NCBI GenBank assembly: GCA_905211185.1
Contig: CAJLZR010000022.1
Coordinates: forward strand, 1-9,756
Direction of reading: 5' to 3'
Origin: an uncultured Oscillospiraceae bacterium
GTDB lineage: Bacteria; Bacillota_A; Clostridia; Oscillospirales; Acutalibacteraceae
Length of the DNA: 9,756 nucleotides
A program made the translations under genes and the position numbers. Positions 1 to 6,205 of this stretch are shown piece after piece. The notes under the pieces are model-generated. The model did no database searches. It had not been told where the DNA came from and saw only the letters and a list, made by a program, of their open reading frames with translations. The first letter of the stretch is position 1. Each line of letters begins with the position of its first letter.

Positions 1-31
1 CCGGCTCCTTAAACCACTCGGACACCTCTCC
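1..31 (-). tRNA. tRNA-Ser, 5' half only (cut by window start)
   Basis: Read on the minus strand from position 31, the sequence starts with a 7-base acceptor strand GGAGAGG, then T8 and G9. The D-stem TCC and GGA (tRNA positions 10-12 and 23-25) enclose the D-loop GAGTGGTTTAA. The first four bases of the anticodon stem, CCGG, follow and the window then ends. This 5' half is the typical form of bacterial tRNA-Ser, a class II tRNA with a long variable arm. The anticodon lies outside the window. From memory, the CCGG stem resembles the UGA-reading isoacceptor, but this is only a guess. A good promoter lies just upstream at 57-85. Confidence 0.85.
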
Positions 32-56
32 AAGGTGGCCCTCCACGACAATATGA

Positions 57-85
57 ATTTTAGCATATAAAAAAAAGTAAGTCAA
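57..85 (-). promoter_or_regulatory. Sigma-A type promoter for the tRNA-Ser gene
   Basis: On the minus strand the -35 box TTGACT (80-85) is separated by exactly 17 bases from the -10 box TAAAAT (57-62). TGC directly precedes the -10 box, making an extended -10. Transcription would start near position 50, about 19 bases before the mature 5' end of the tRNA, leaving a short leader for RNase P to remove. Seen by consensus matching only. Confidence 0.75.
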
Positions 86-170
86 CGGTGTAATTTTTGT
101 TTTTTGAAATTTAAACTTTGGGGACAAATAATGGAGTTTTATGCCAACTTTTCAAATATTTTTTTGGTAA

Positions 171-199
171 TTGAGAAACCTAATGTTATTCAATATAAT
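171..199 (+). promoter_or_regulatory. Sigma-A type promoter for uvrC
   Basis: The -35 box TTGAGA (171-176) and a perfect -10 box TATAAT (194-199) are spaced by 17 bases. The start point would be near 206, about 30 bases before the ATG at 236. This decides the uvrC start: the upstream in-frame ATG at 104 would lie before the promoter, and the SD-like AGGAG at 203-207 would be at or before the RNA 5' end. Confidence 0.75.
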
Positions 200-235
200 G
201 TTAGGAGTACGATTATTCTTATGAGGTTTAAAGAA

Positions 236-2083
236 ATGAAAAAATATACAAATTTGAAGAATGAAGTTCGCAAATTACCGAGTAATCCCGGTGTATACCT
301 TATGAAAAGTAAAGAAAATGAAATAATATATATAGGTAAAGCGAAAAATTTGAAAAATAGAGTTTCCTCATATTTTTTATCAAATTCCGGACATAGCGAT
401 AAGGTCAAAAAAATGGTTAGTAACGTTTATACTTTTGACTATATAATAACCGATAGCGAATTCGAGGCTCTTGTTTTGGAATGCAGCCTTATAAAAAAGC
501 ATCAGCCAAAGTATAATATACTTTTAAAAGATGATAAAGGGTATAGCTATATTAAAATTACCAATGAAAAGTGGCCGAGAATTCTTCATGTGAAGCAAAA
601 ATTAAACGATGGAGCCTTTTATATTGGGCCATATACCAATTCTTTTTCTGTGAAAAATACAGTTGAAGAAATTGTAAATATATTTAAAATTCCAACGTGC
701 AACAGAGATTTTTCTAAGTTTTATAAGCGCGCGTGTTTAAATTATTATATAAAAAAATGTTCAGCCCCGTGTATAAGAGCCATAACAAATGATAAGTACA
801 TGCAAAATATTGATGAAGCAAAGAAGTTTATAAAGCATGGTAGCAAAGATACTGTAAAGTACCTAAATGAAAAAATGAAACTTGCTTCGGAAAATTTAAA
901 TTTTGAATATGCCGCGGAACTACGAGATAGAATAAAAGCAATAGCAAACATAAAGGAACGTCAAAAAGTGGTTTCCTATAAAACGAAGGATTTAGACGTA
1001 ATAGCCTGTGTTTATGACGAAAAAAATATTTCTTTTGAAGTTTTTAGATTTAGCAAAGGAGATTTATATGACAGCCAAAATTTTATAGTTGATTACTCAG
1101 ATGATATTTCTGAGGTAAGGTCTGAATTTTTAAGTCAGTACTATAGCATTTCTGATCGCATTCCAAAAAATATATTTATTGATGGCGAAGTAAATTCACG
1201 TGATGTAGTAAAAGAGTTTTTGGAAAACAAAAGGGGGTCAAAAGTAAATATAAGCAGTCCCAAAATAGGGGATGGCTTGCTACTTTTGGAAATGTGCAAA
1301 AATAACGCCAACGAAGCGCTACTTAGAAACAAGGAAAATAAAAACTTTTACGAAGATATTTTGGAAAGTATAAAAAATGTGTTATTACTTAAAAATGTTC
1401 CGGAGTATATAGAAGCTTACGATATTTCGAATTTAAAAGGTACGGATAATGTTGGCTGTATGGTTGTGTTTAAGGACGGTAAACCATTTAAATCGGCATA
1501 TAGAAAATTCAAAATTAAAGATGTTTCCGGTCAAGATGATTATGGCTCAATGAAAGAAATGCTTTCAAGAAGATTTGATGAATATTTAAAAAGTGAAAAT
1601 AGTTCGGAAAACACTTTTTTCAATATGCCGGATTTAATTTTAATAGATGGTGGTATGGCACATACCGCTGCGGCAAAAGAAGTTATAAGCAGTAAAAACT
1701 TAAAAATTCCTATTTTTGGTATGGTAAAAGACGGAAAACACCGTACAAGAGCGATCACAACAGAGGGCGAAGAAATAGAAATAAAAAATAATAGTCGTGT
1801 GTTTTCGTTTATTACATCTGTTCAAGATGAAGTCCATAGATTTACAATAGGATATCATAAAAAACTCAGAAACCAAAGAATTAAAAAATCAGAGCTTACA
1901 AAAATTGAGGGCATAGGGGATGTAAGAGCAAAAAAATTGCTTAAAGTTTTTGGTTCGGTAAAAAGAATTGCAGACGCATCTTCTAAAGAGCTTGCTTTGG
2001 TTGACGGAATGAACGAACTTTCCGCAAAATCAGTTTATGATTATTTTCACGGTGATAAAGATAATTACGAATCAGAAATTTAA
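236..2083 (+). CDS. uvrC: UvrABC system protein C (excinuclease subunit C)
   Basis: UvrC makes both incisions, 3' and then 5' of a lesion, in nucleotide excision repair after UvrA/UvrB damage recognition. The protein from ATG 236 has 615 residues, normal for the family. Domains in order are: an N-terminal GIY-YIG nuclease (GVY at 19-21, YIG at 32-34, Arg42, acidic EALVLE near 77-82); four cysteines C155, C167, C175 and C179; a UVR domain that contacts UvrB at about 205-240; an RNase H-like nuclease with Asp396 (EAYDISNLKG), Asp471 (LILIDGG) and His534 (SVQDEVHRF); and helix-hairpin-helix repeats at about 557-600. The frame is open from 104, but the promoter at 171-199 and the GAGG at 223-226, nine bases before ATG 236, fix the start. 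ATG 221 is a weaker alternative. The stop overlaps that of the convergent rluD-type gene. Confidence 0.97.
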   Translation: MKKYTNLKNEVRKLPSNPGVYLMKSKENEIIYIGKAKNLKNRVSSYFLSNSGHSDKVKKMVSNVYTFDYIITDSEFEALVLECSLIKKHQPKYNILLKDDKGYSYIKITNEKWPRILHVKQKLNDGAFYIGPYTNSFSVKNTVEEIVNIFKIPTCNRDFSKFYKRACLNYYIKKCSAPCIRAITNDKYMQNIDEAKKFIKHGSKDTVKYLNEKMKLASENLNFEYAAELRDRIKAIANIKERQKVVSYKTKDLDVIACVYDEKNISFEVFRFSKGDLYDSQNFIVDYSDDISEVRSEFLSQYYSISDRIPKNIFIDGEVNSRDVVKEFLENKRGSKVNISSPKIGDGLLLLEMCKNNANEALLRNKENKNFYEDILESIKNVLLLKNVPEYIEAYDISNLKGTDNVGCMVVFKDGKPFKSAYRKFKIKDVSGQDDYGSMKEMLSRRFDEYLKSENSSENTFFNMPDLILIDGGMAHTAAAKEVISSKNLKIPIFGMVKDGKHRTRAITTEGEEIEIKNNSRVFSFITSVQDEVHRFTIGYHKKLRNQRIKKSELTKIEGIGDVRAKKLLKVFGSVKRIADASSKELALVDGMNELSAKSVYDYFHGDKDNYESEI

Positions 2084-3003
2084 TTTGAAATATTTTCTAA
2101 AACTTTTTGGAAGTATGTTGGTAAGTCGCTTGTAAATTTCAAATACTTTTTTGTGGAGGGGTGTATAAAACCTATTTTGCGCGCATGTAAGCACTGCCCT
2201 TTTAAAAATGATTTAAACGGGTTGTTTTTAGGATTTGCATAAACCTCATCGCCAACTATGGGATGACCTATATAAGATAAATGCACTCTTATTTGGTGCG
2301 TTCTGCCTGTTTCAAGTTTAAGTTTTAAATGCGTGTAATTGCCGTATCTTTTTAAAACTTCATAATGAGTAACTGCGGGTTTACCGCTGCCGATTACAAC
2401 TGCCATTTTTTTGCGGTCTGATTTATGTCTTCCTATATTTCCTTTAATTGTTCCCGTATCGTTTTTTATATTCTCATATACCACAGCTTCATATTCTCTT
2501 GTGAAACTGTGATTTTTTATTTGTTCAGATAAAAACTGATGAGAGGTATCATTTTTCGCAACTATTAAAAGTCCGCTTGTGTCTTTATCTATTCTGTGTA
2601 CTATACCCGGTCTTAAAAATCCGTTTATTCCAGAAAGCGAATCCTTGCAGTGATATAAAAGCGCATTTACGAGCGTTCCCGTATAATTTCCTGCCGCCGG
2701 GTGCACTACCATGTTTTTGGGCTTATTAACTACCAGTAAATCACTATCTTCATAAATAATATTTAGATCTATCTTTTCGGGCAAAACGTCAATCGGTTTA
2801 GGATCCGGTATGAGCACTTTTATTTGGTCGCCCGGCATTACTTTATACTTTTTGTTTGTTTTACTGCCATTTATTAAAACTTTTTCTGTATCTATTAATT
2901 TTTGTATGTATGAACGTGATATTTCGCCAAGCTCCGAAAATAAAAATTTATCGAGTCGCTCGCCTTCTTGATCTTGCTGGGTTTGTATATCAATTTCTTG
3001 CAA
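2080..3003 (-). CDS. rluD: RluA/RluD-family 23S rRNA pseudouridine synthase
   Basis: This enzyme isomerises uridine to pseudouridine in RNA, for RluD in helix 69 of 23S rRNA. The protein has 307 residues. An N-terminal S4 RNA-binding domain (about 14-70, starting GERLDKFL) is followed by the catalytic domain, with the family signature HRIDKDTSG at 136-144 and the catalytic aspartate at Asp139. The later LETGRTHQIRVHL motif and the HARKIGF segment are also typical. Paralogues such as RluA or YlyB-like enzymes share these motifs, so the exact target uridine is inferred. The start is TTG, four bases after the stop of the radical SAM gene; no ATG lies between it and the S4 domain, and AGGGGTGGG at 3012-3020 could serve as ribosome site. 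Its stop shares a TTAA with the uvrC stop. It is probably last in a three-gene transcript. Confidence 0.93.
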   Translation of the reverse strand: MQEIDIQTQQDQEGERLDKFLFSELGEISRSYIQKLIDTEKVLINGSKTNKKYKVMPGDQIKVLIPDPKPIDVLPEKIDLNIIYEDSDLLVVNKPKNMVVHPAAGNYTGTLVNALLYHCKDSLSGINGFLRPGIVHRIDKDTSGLLIVAKNDTSHQFLSEQIKNHSFTREYEAVVYENIKNDTGTIKGNIGRHKSDRKKMAVVIGSGKPAVTHYEVLKRYGNYTHLKLKLETGRTHQIRVHLSYIGHPIVGDEVYANPKNNPFKSFLKGQCLHARKIGFIHPSTKKYLKFTSDLPTYFQKVLENISN

Positions 3004-3007
3004 AATA

Positions 3008-3703
3008 TTATCCCACCCCTAAATCAATGATATTAAGTAAAATTTCTATTTGAGGGTCATCCTTAATTTTCGGGTATATTTCTTGTATAAACCGATTTAT
3101 AAGCGGCCTGTTTTCTTTAATTTTTTTACTGTTTGGAGAAAATACATTTACCATACACCGCTTAAAATAGTTTTTTGCAATTTTAATATCAGAAACAGCA
3201 TCTTCAAAAGTTTGATTTTCTGCTCCGACCAATAATCCAACGCTCTTAAAGTATTTTGCTATGTCATCGGGAGAGACACTTTCATCTATGCCTTTATTCC
3301 AAGAACTCCGTAGTTTAGGATTAAAAGTTTCAATTCCTACTTTGTAATCTAACTTAACATTTTCAAATTTTTCTGAAAAATTATCTAGTTGGTTTCGGTA
3401 TTGCCAGTGAACCTCGCACCAAACTTCCTTGATTTTTTTTTCTTTGACTTTATCTATGAGCATATTAAGCGTTTGGCTGTCGAGCTCCATAATCGAGCCT
3501 GAATTAGCTACGTCTACTATTCCGAATTCTCCCGTAATATTTTCAATAACTTTGGAATTTATTTCAAAAGGATTTTTGCTTACATCTTCGTAAAAATCGC
3601 AAAAGGCGCACTTTTTCCAAAAACAACCAAGCCCCTGGAGTAAAATAAACTCCCGAGGAAACTTTTTTGTTATTTTTGAGTATCTGATTTCTACAGGTTT
3701 CAT
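3008..3703 (-). CDS. Small radical-SAM-like protein with CX4CX2C motif, function unknown
   Basis: The protein has 231 residues from ATG 3703. Cysteines 27, 32 and 35 (GCFWKKCAFCDF) form a CX4CX2C cluster motif where the canonical radical SAM motif is CX3CX2C. The aromatic residue after the last cysteine pair fits a 4Fe-4S/SAM site. NSGSIMELD near 70-78 and VGIETFN with the following LRSSWNKGID resemble the later strands of Fe-S oxidoreductases of the archaeosine synthase subunit (RaSEA) type. I recall similar short clostridial proteins annotated only as radical SAM. The bacterial queuine lyase QueL is a non-canonical radical SAM enzyme and a possible relative, but I cannot verify this. An in-frame GTG at 3718 overlaps the upstream gene by ten bases. 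I prefer the ATG because the conserved part begins MKPVEIRYSK and it lies five bases after the upstream stop, suggesting translational coupling; no strong SD precedes either start. Confidence 0.75.
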   Translation of the reverse strand: MKPVEIRYSKITKKFPREFILLQGLGCFWKKCAFCDFYEDVSKNPFEINSKVIENITGEFGIVDVANSGSIMELDSQTLNMLIDKVKEKKIKEVWCEVHWQYRNQLDNFSEKFENVKLDYKVGIETFNPKLRSSWNKGIDESVSPDDIAKYFKSVGLLVGAENQTFEDAVSDIKIAKNYFKRCMVNVFSPNSKKIKENRPLINRFIQEIYPKIKDDPQIEILLNIIDLGVG

Positions 3704-3708
3704 AGTGT

Positions 3709-4467
3709 TTATAAACACACTCTTTCAATTGTGGGATGTACTTCACGGCTATCCACAATCTCGCCTCGTAGCTCTACTTCATTAGCACTTCCGATCGGGA
3801 GCTCGAGATTGCATATTCCGTCGCTTAAATACCTATAAAAATTATACAGCTCCATGTATATATCTGCAACCCGGTTTGTTTGCCACAGGTGGTTTGTTGC
3901 TAATTCTTCGTAGCGATTTTGTAAAATTTGTCTGGATGAATCCGATGGTTCCGGAATATAACCGGTTCCATTTTGGAGAAAGTCATATAGGGCGCAGAGG
4001 TTTATTAAAAGGTACTCTTTAAGCACTTTAGCATCGTTTAGGTTTATATAAACGTCGTTGTTAAGAGTTCTTACAAAATCCATATTTAGCCTTTTAGTAT
4101 GGGACTTTAGCATTCCTAGGCCTACCATCATGGGTGAAAGCTTAATATATTTTTGATCTTCTTGATTTTTCTGCGTAGGATAAGAGTTTATTCTTTCTAT
4201 AAAATTTTGTTCCATATTTTTCGCTATATCTTCACGGTTTAGTCCTTGCGATCCTTGTGGACTGGTTAAATATTTATAAATATAATATACAGTTGGAAGC
4301 GCAACCGCCGTAGTACCAATGGTGATTATAGCAGCATTTTCATAGTTGTGGTTATCTTTTTTGTCTTTTGAGTTTTCGTTTGGTTTTTTGGCAGAGGCGA
4401 CCATGACTCCGCTTAGCGCTACCGTTATTGCAAGAATATATACTGTTACTTTTTTAAAAAAATTCAT
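3709..4467 (-). CDS. Exported, membrane-anchored protein of unknown family (paralogue A)
   Basis: I do not recognise this family. The 252-residue protein starts with a signal peptide: basic NFFKK, a hydrophobic stretch to about residue 24, and a possible cleavage after ASA at 24-26. A short charged, Asn/Lys/Asp-rich linker leads to a second hydrophobic segment at about 45-66, then a soluble domain of roughly 180 residues rich in predicted helix. If the signal is cleaved, the protein would be anchored by the second segment with the C-terminal domain outside the cell. Three blocks are shared with 4710-5471: EQNFIERINSYPT (86-98), VYINLNDAKVLKEYLLINLC (139-158) extending to 164, and the segment 186-211 with ELAT and ADIYMELYNFY. 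The start is ATG with AGGAGG at 4481-4486, a somewhat long 13 bases upstream. The promoter is at 4504-4532. It is the first gene of a transcript continuing into the radical SAM and rluD-type genes. Confidence 0.85.
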   Translation of the reverse strand: MNFFKKVTVYILAITVALSGVMVASAKKPNENSKDKKDNHNYENAAIITIGTTAVALPTVYYIYKYLTSPQGSQGLNREDIAKNMEQNFIERINSYPTQKNQEDQKYIKLSPMMVGLGMLKSHTKRLNMDFVRTLNNDVYINLNDAKVLKEYLLINLCALYDFLQNGTGYIPEPSDSSRQILQNRYEELATNHLWQTNRVADIYMELYNFYRYLSDGICNLELPIGSANEVELRGEIVDSREVHPTIERVCL

Positions 4468-4503
4468 AGAAAATAATAAACCTCCTAAAGAAATTACATA
4501 TTT

Positions 4504-4532
4504 ATTGTAACATGTTCAAAACATTTTGTCAA
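4504..4532 (-). promoter_or_regulatory. Strong sigma-A promoter for the exported protein / radical SAM / rluD operon
   Basis: On the minus strand a perfect -35 box TTGACA (4527-4532) and a -10 box TACAAT (4504-4509) are 17 bases apart. The RNA would start near 4497, giving a leader of about 30 bases that holds AGGAGG at 4481-4486. The spacer carries a small inverted repeat, ATGTT-TTG-AACAT, which could be an operator or chance in AT-rich DNA. Confidence 0.8.
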
Positions 4533-4604
4533 GTTTACGCCGCAATGGTATTAGCCGAAACTACCTTTTGACTTGCTATAAAAATCTAACTTATAAATCA
4601 AAAA

Positions 4605-4620
4605 ATCCTTTATTAAAGAT
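4605..4620 (-). terminator. Possible weak intrinsic terminator after paralogue B
   Basis: On the minus strand ATCTTT-AATA-AAAGGAT folds into a six-pair stem (one G-T pair) with a four-base loop. It is followed at once by six T residues (forward A run 4600-4605). It lies about 90 bases after the stop of the 4710-5471 gene and before the next promoter at 4504-4532. The stem is AT-rich and short, so efficiency is doubtful. Confidence 0.4.
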
Positions 4621-4621
4621 A

Positions 4622-4649
4622 CTAAAAAATAAATTTTTTATATTTTTAG
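4622..4649. repeat. AT-only inverted repeat between the two paralogues
   Basis: CTAAAAA (4622-4628) pairs with TTTTTAG (4643-4649), and a few more A/T pairs inside continue the stem after one bulged base. Together with the adjacent hairpin at 4605-4620 it could form a two-way termination zone. Composition alone makes such repeats likely in this stretch, so the significance is modest. Confidence 0.35.
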
Positions 4650-4688
4650 ATTTTTCCTTTTAATAGATCCTCCCCAATAGTATTTACA

Positions 4689-4704
4689 CATGCTTTGAAG
4701 CACG
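4689..4704 (-). repeat. Small hairpin just after the stop of paralogue B
   Basis: On the minus strand CGTGCT-TCAA-AGCATG forms a six-pair stem (one G-T pair) with a tetraloop, beginning six bases after the TAA of the 4710-5471 gene. No T run follows, so it is not a classical terminator. It may protect the RNA 3' end or be incidental. Confidence 0.35.
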
Positions 4705-4709
4705 AGCTA

Positions 4710-5471
4710 TTATATTCGGCACCCCGCAAATGCGCTTTCTATGGTTGCTTCATTGGCAGTGCTGTCCGGGTCGTTAAGATCCAGTATTTCGTTTTCCAAA
4801 ACAGTATAAAAATTAAATAGTTCCATATAAATATCTGCGATTTCATTAGATTCCCACGCTTTGCTTGTTGCGAGTTCTTGATAGTGGTTATCTAAATAAG
4901 TAAAAATGTCGGGTGTTCTACTCGGCGATAGCGGTTCACCGCTGCTACTGTGAAGTATGTCATATAAAGCACATAAATTTGTGAGCATACATTCTTTTAA
5001 TGCGTTAGCTTCTGTCAAGTTTACATAAACACCGAGTTTAAGACTTTCTGAAAAGCTTGGTGGGATTCTTTTAACAGGGGATATTTCGGACATTTTTTTG
5101 CAAATACCTTTAGGCGATAAACTAATATATTTTTTATTTTCCAAACTTTTTTCCGTAGGATACGAATTTAACCTTTCTATAAAGCGTTGTTCTATGATAT
5201 GGGCCATGTTTAGTGGGGTTAACGGATAAGCCGCATCTGTGGATGACTCCGGATTTTTGGTTGTGGTGGGGCTTTTATGGTGTGAGCGCCAAAATTTATG
5301 TATAAATGGTGATGCGCCTAATGCGGTGCCTACGAAAATTGTTATGGCGGTTAAATGGTTGGATTTCTTTTTTTTCTTTGTTTTCGAAGGTGATGCCAAA
5401 ACCGTCATGGTTCCACTAAAAGCGAGTACTGCTGCTAAAAAAGTGGATATTGATTTTTTTAAAAAATTCAT
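4710..5471 (-). CDS. Exported, membrane-anchored protein of unknown family (paralogue B)
   Basis: Not a family I recognise, but clearly homologous to 3709-4467. The 253-residue protein has the same plan: signal peptide MNFLKK plus a hydrophobic core ending near LAS at 26-28, a very basic linker (KTKKKKK, 30-36), a second hydrophobic segment at about 40-60, a Ser/Thr/Pro-rich spacer (67-87), and a helical C-terminal domain. Shared blocks are EQRFIERLNSYPT (94-106), VYVNLTEANALKECMLTNLC (149-168) and on to 173, and 197-222 with QELAT and ADIYMELFNFY. The start is ATG 5471. The open frame runs back to a TTG at 5534, but that lies inside the -35 box, and an intermediate ATG at 5507 lies in the -10 box; the start also matches paralogue A's N-terminus. 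GGGGTGG about ten bases upstream is a weak SD. It has its own promoter and is probably monocistronic. Confidence 0.85.
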   Translation of the reverse strand: MNFLKKSISTFLAAVLAFSGTMTVLASPSKTKKKKKSNHLTAITIFVGTALGASPFIHKFWRSHHKSPTTTKNPESSTDAAYPLTPLNMAHIIEQRFIERLNSYPTEKSLENKKYISLSPKGICKKMSEISPVKRIPPSFSESLKLGVYVNLTEANALKECMLTNLCALYDILHSSSGEPLSPSRTPDIFTYLDNHYQELATSKAWESNEIADIYMELFNFYTVLENEILDLNDPDSTANEATIESAFAGCRI

Positions 5472-5505
5472 ATTGAAGCCACCCCATGTTAAATAATATA
5501 TACTC

Positions 5506-5534
5506 ATTATAGATACTACGAAATATTTGTTCAA
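5506..5534 (-). promoter_or_regulatory. Sigma-A promoter for paralogue B
   Basis: On the minus strand TTGAAC (5529-5534) and a perfect TATAAT (5506-5511) are 17 bases apart. The RNA would begin near 5499, about 28 bases before ATG 5471, almost the same leader length as for paralogue A. It shows that the longer open frame starting at 5534 is not the gene start. Confidence 0.75.
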
Positions 5535-5642
5535 TGTAGAGTTTTATTTATATTAATTGTTACAAAATCACTAAATATATAATTAGCCAAATTTATAGTT
5601 TGAAAAAATTATTTATTAAAAATAAAAAAATTCAATAAATGC

Positions 5643-5671
5643 TTGTAAAACATCGCACAAGGTATTAATAT
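5643..5671 (+). promoter_or_regulatory. Likely promoter for the small membrane protein and lipoprotein genes
   Basis: TTGTAA (5643-5648) and TAATAT (5666-5671) are spaced by 17 bases, giving an RNA start near 5678 and a leader of about 80 bases. An inverted repeat CTTGT (5642-5646) / ACAAG (5657-5661) lies over the -35 box and spacer and might be an operator. A weaker alternative is TTGTTA (5557-5562) with TATAAT (5578-5583), but its 15-base spacing is short. Confidence 0.5.
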
Positions 5672-5759
5672 GTTACACATGATAGTTAAAAATTATTAAA
5701 ATATATATCCTGCGACAAGTTTTTTTGTTTTTATAACATAAGTAAAGGAGAATTTATTT

Positions 5760-6173
5760 ATGGAAGAAAAAAATAATTTTTTAAAGAGCATTCAGGATGA
5801 TACTTCTCAGTTTAGTAAAGAGGAAATCGATGACGGCAGAGTGATGGGTGTTATATCGTATCTTGTTCCGTTTGTTCCATATTATGCAAAAAAGCATAAT
5901 AAATTTGTAAGATATCACGCAAAGCAGGGCATGAATTTAATGATTGTATATTTTATGTACGTTTTCGTGAAAATTGCTACCAGTTTTATAAAAGTGAGAA
6001 GAACCATTTATTTTGGACGAGTTGAGTACTGGACTTCGCCTTGGTGGATTGATTATCCCCTTAAAGTTATTTTGCTTTGTATACTGGCTTTGGTAATTTG
6101 GGGGATAGTAGATGTTTGTAATGGTAAGGCAAGAAAATTTCCGATTTTGGATAAAATTAGAATTATAAAATGA
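5760..6173 (+). CDS. DUF4870/Tic20-like small membrane protein
   Basis: The protein has 137 residues. An acidic, soluble N-terminus (1-27) is followed by GVISYLVPFVPYY (30-42) and then FVRYHAKQGMNL (49-60), the pattern of DUF4870/Tic20-like proteins in which a hydrophobic turn precedes an F-V-R-x-H-A-x-Q-G motif. Membrane segments are seen at about 58-77 and 101-120, and the tail is basic. The role of this family in bacteria is not established; no catalytic residues are apparent. The ATG has a good AAAGGAG (5744-5750) nine bases upstream. A lipoprotein gene follows after 32 bases, and both precede the terminator at 6641-6670, so they are probably co-transcribed. The family call rests on motif recall. 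Confidence 0.8.
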   Translation: MEEKNNFLKSIQDDTSQFSKEEIDDGRVMGVISYLVPFVPYYAKKHNKFVRYHAKQGMNLMIVYFMYVFVKIATSFIKVRRTIYFGRVEYWTSPWWIDYPLKVILLCILALVIWGIVDVCNGKARKFPILDKIRIIK

Positions 6174-6205
6174 GTGTACATATTTTTTTAAAGTAGGTAA
6201 TGCTT

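Noticed and set aside
32..49. Short GTGG/CCAC hairpin in the tRNA leader as a second tRNA end or regulatory element
   Set aside because: Only four pairs, no CCA end or T-arm sequence nearby; it is best explained as leader sequence.
104..235. In-frame 44-residue N-terminal extension of uvrC from ATG 104
   Set aside because: It contains a complete promoter, has no SD at 104, and does not resemble UvrC N-termini.
2083..2152. ATTTGAAAT / ATTTCAAAT inverted repeat (2083-2091, 2136-2144) followed by a T run, as a uvrC terminator
   Set aside because: The stem is nearly all A-T with a 44-base loop, and the repeat lies inside the rluD-type coding region; it is too weak to call.
3564..3758. Minus-strand frame of 64 codons overlapping the radical SAM gene start
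   Set aside because: It runs out of frame across the end of paralogue A and the conserved cysteine segment of the radical SAM protein; nothing supports its translation.
5239..5496. Forward open frame of 85 codons antisense to paralogue B
   Set aside because: It is opposite a real gene with signal peptide and conserved blocks; its phenylalanine run simply mirrors the poly-Lys linker and it has no convincing SD.
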